NCBI GenBank assembly: GCA_039812375.1
Contig: JBDIAO010000025.1
Span: 1-38,867, forward strand
Direction of reading: 5' to 3'
DNA: 38,867 nucleotides
Source: JAGOME01 sp039812375
Lineage (GTDB): Bacteria > Actinomycetota > Actinomycetes > Actinomycetales > Dermatophilaceae
Position 1 is the first letter of the stretch. Each line of letters opens with the position of its first letter. The notes under the pieces were generated by a model. That model worked only from the letters and a program-made list of their open reading frames with translations. It had not been told where the DNA came from and did not search any database. Below, one piece after another: positions 38,377 through 38,867 of the stretch. Made by a program: the position numbers and the translations under genes.

Positions 38377-38867
38377 ATGACCGCAGGTCGTCAACCCGGA
38401 GCCAGCCGGGCACCAGGAAACCGCAAGCCGACGCTGCGTGACGTCGCCCGACTCGCCGGCGTGTCCACGTCGACCGCATCGATCGTCTTCAGCGGCCGAG
38501 GACCAGTCTCGGCGGCCACGGCGGAGCGAGTTCGGGCCGCGGCGGCCGATCTCGCCTACGCCGGCCCGGACCCGCTCGCCGCCTCGCTGCGACAGCGGCG
38601 CAGCGGCATCGTCGCCGTCGTCATCGAAGACCGCATCGCTCATGCCATCGGTGACCCGTTCGCTCTCACCGTGATCGACGGTTTGGCGCGCGTCCTCGAC
38701 GAGATCCCGGCCGGCATGCTGCTGCTGGCTCGAACCCCCGGGGACGACACCCGCCTGCTCGGTCAGCTCGCGGCCGCACCCTGCGACGCCGTCGTCTTCG
38801 CCCTGTGCGGGCCCGGACAGGATCCGGCGGTCGACCTGCTCGCGGCCCGCGGCATACCGATGATCGG
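38377..38867 (+). CDS. LacI-family transcriptional regulator, 5' part
   Basis: The first 163 codons are in the window; the gene runs off the right edge. The HTH is 'TLRDVARLAGVSTSTASIVFSG' (19-40), with the LacI 'DVA..AGVS..T.S' pattern, followed by the hinge region and 'GIVAVVIEDRIAHAIGDPF', the start of the periplasmic-binding-like domain. An 18-residue Arg/Pro/Gly N-terminal arm precedes the HTH. It probably regulates itself and the divergent MFS gene. Effector unknown. Confidence 0.9.
   Translation, partial: MTAGRQPGASRAPGNRKPTLRDVARLAGVSTSTASIVFSGRGPVSAATAERVRAAAADLAYAGPDPLAASLRQRRSGIVAVVIEDRIAHAIGDPFALTVIDGLARVLDEIPAGMLLLARTPGDDTRLLGQLAAAPCDAVVFALCGPGQDPAVDLLAARGIPMI

Noticed and set aside
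1..38867. tRNA genes, rRNA, insertion sequences or prophage genes
   Set aside because: I saw no tRNA-like cloverleaf with TTCGA/CCA features, no transposase or integrase motifs and no attachment-site duplications. A tRNA and IS scan could overturn this.

Overview
This window is a G+C-rich (roughly 70 % by eye) actinobacterial chromosome segment. Protein content fits the Micrococcales, perhaps near the Intrasporangiaceae/Dermatophilaceae: ClpP1-ClpP2-ClpX, a DUF4192 protein, a PtpB-like phosphatase, a long IleS behind a translational T-box, and an archaeal-type ValS. Genus assignment is an inference. No tRNA, rRNA, insertion sequence, prophage or CRISPR was seen. Most of it is core housekeeping chromosome.

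Layout. 1-3000 (minus): 5' end of a DUF4192 gene, a YkvA-like protein, an EcsC-like protein and the heme chaperone hemW. 3055-6799: an ornithine cyclodeaminase-like enzyme, a tyrosine phosphatase, a DUF4442 hotdog protein (minus), a Nudix hydrolase and a thioesterase. 6815-20348: lepA, a PLP aminotransferase, a PemK/MazF-like gene (plus), rpsT, holA, a DinG-type helicase, ileS with a T-box leader, and ppsA. 20345-22464 (minus): the PEP synthase regulator ppsR, and upstream of it a six-helix membrane protein joined to it by a stop/start overlap.

22649-28989 (plus) is the most interesting region. A cobalamin riboswitch precedes six tightly overlapping genes: a membrane-anchored alpha/alpha-barrel protein, a membrane-anchored DUF4430/SCO2322-like protein, an ECF transmembrane component, a fused double ATPase, an ECF S component and a Nudix-like protein. 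The first two look like the alpha and beta domains of animal transcobalamin/intrinsic factor, encoded as separate surface proteins. I infer a B12-repressed cobalamin (or corrinoid) capture-and-import system.

29078-38867: protein-L-isoaspartate methyltransferase and an acyltransferase (minus), valS (plus), then a C39-like protein, clpX, clpP2 and clpP1 (all minus), an MFS transporter (minus) and the start of a divergent LacI-type regulator (plus) with a palindromic operator between them.

Four cross-cutting patterns stand out. (1) Many starts lie 6-7 nt downstream of a TANNNT-like -10 hexamer, which predicts leaderless mRNAs and settles several start codons. (2) The octamer GTATGCCG/CGGCATAC occurs about 21 times where about 1-2 are expected. 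(3) Short tandem duplications (14-44 bp units) recur at gene ends and inside ileS and the ECF ATPase. (4) Both large aminoacyl-tRNA synthetases are of non-classical bacterial type.
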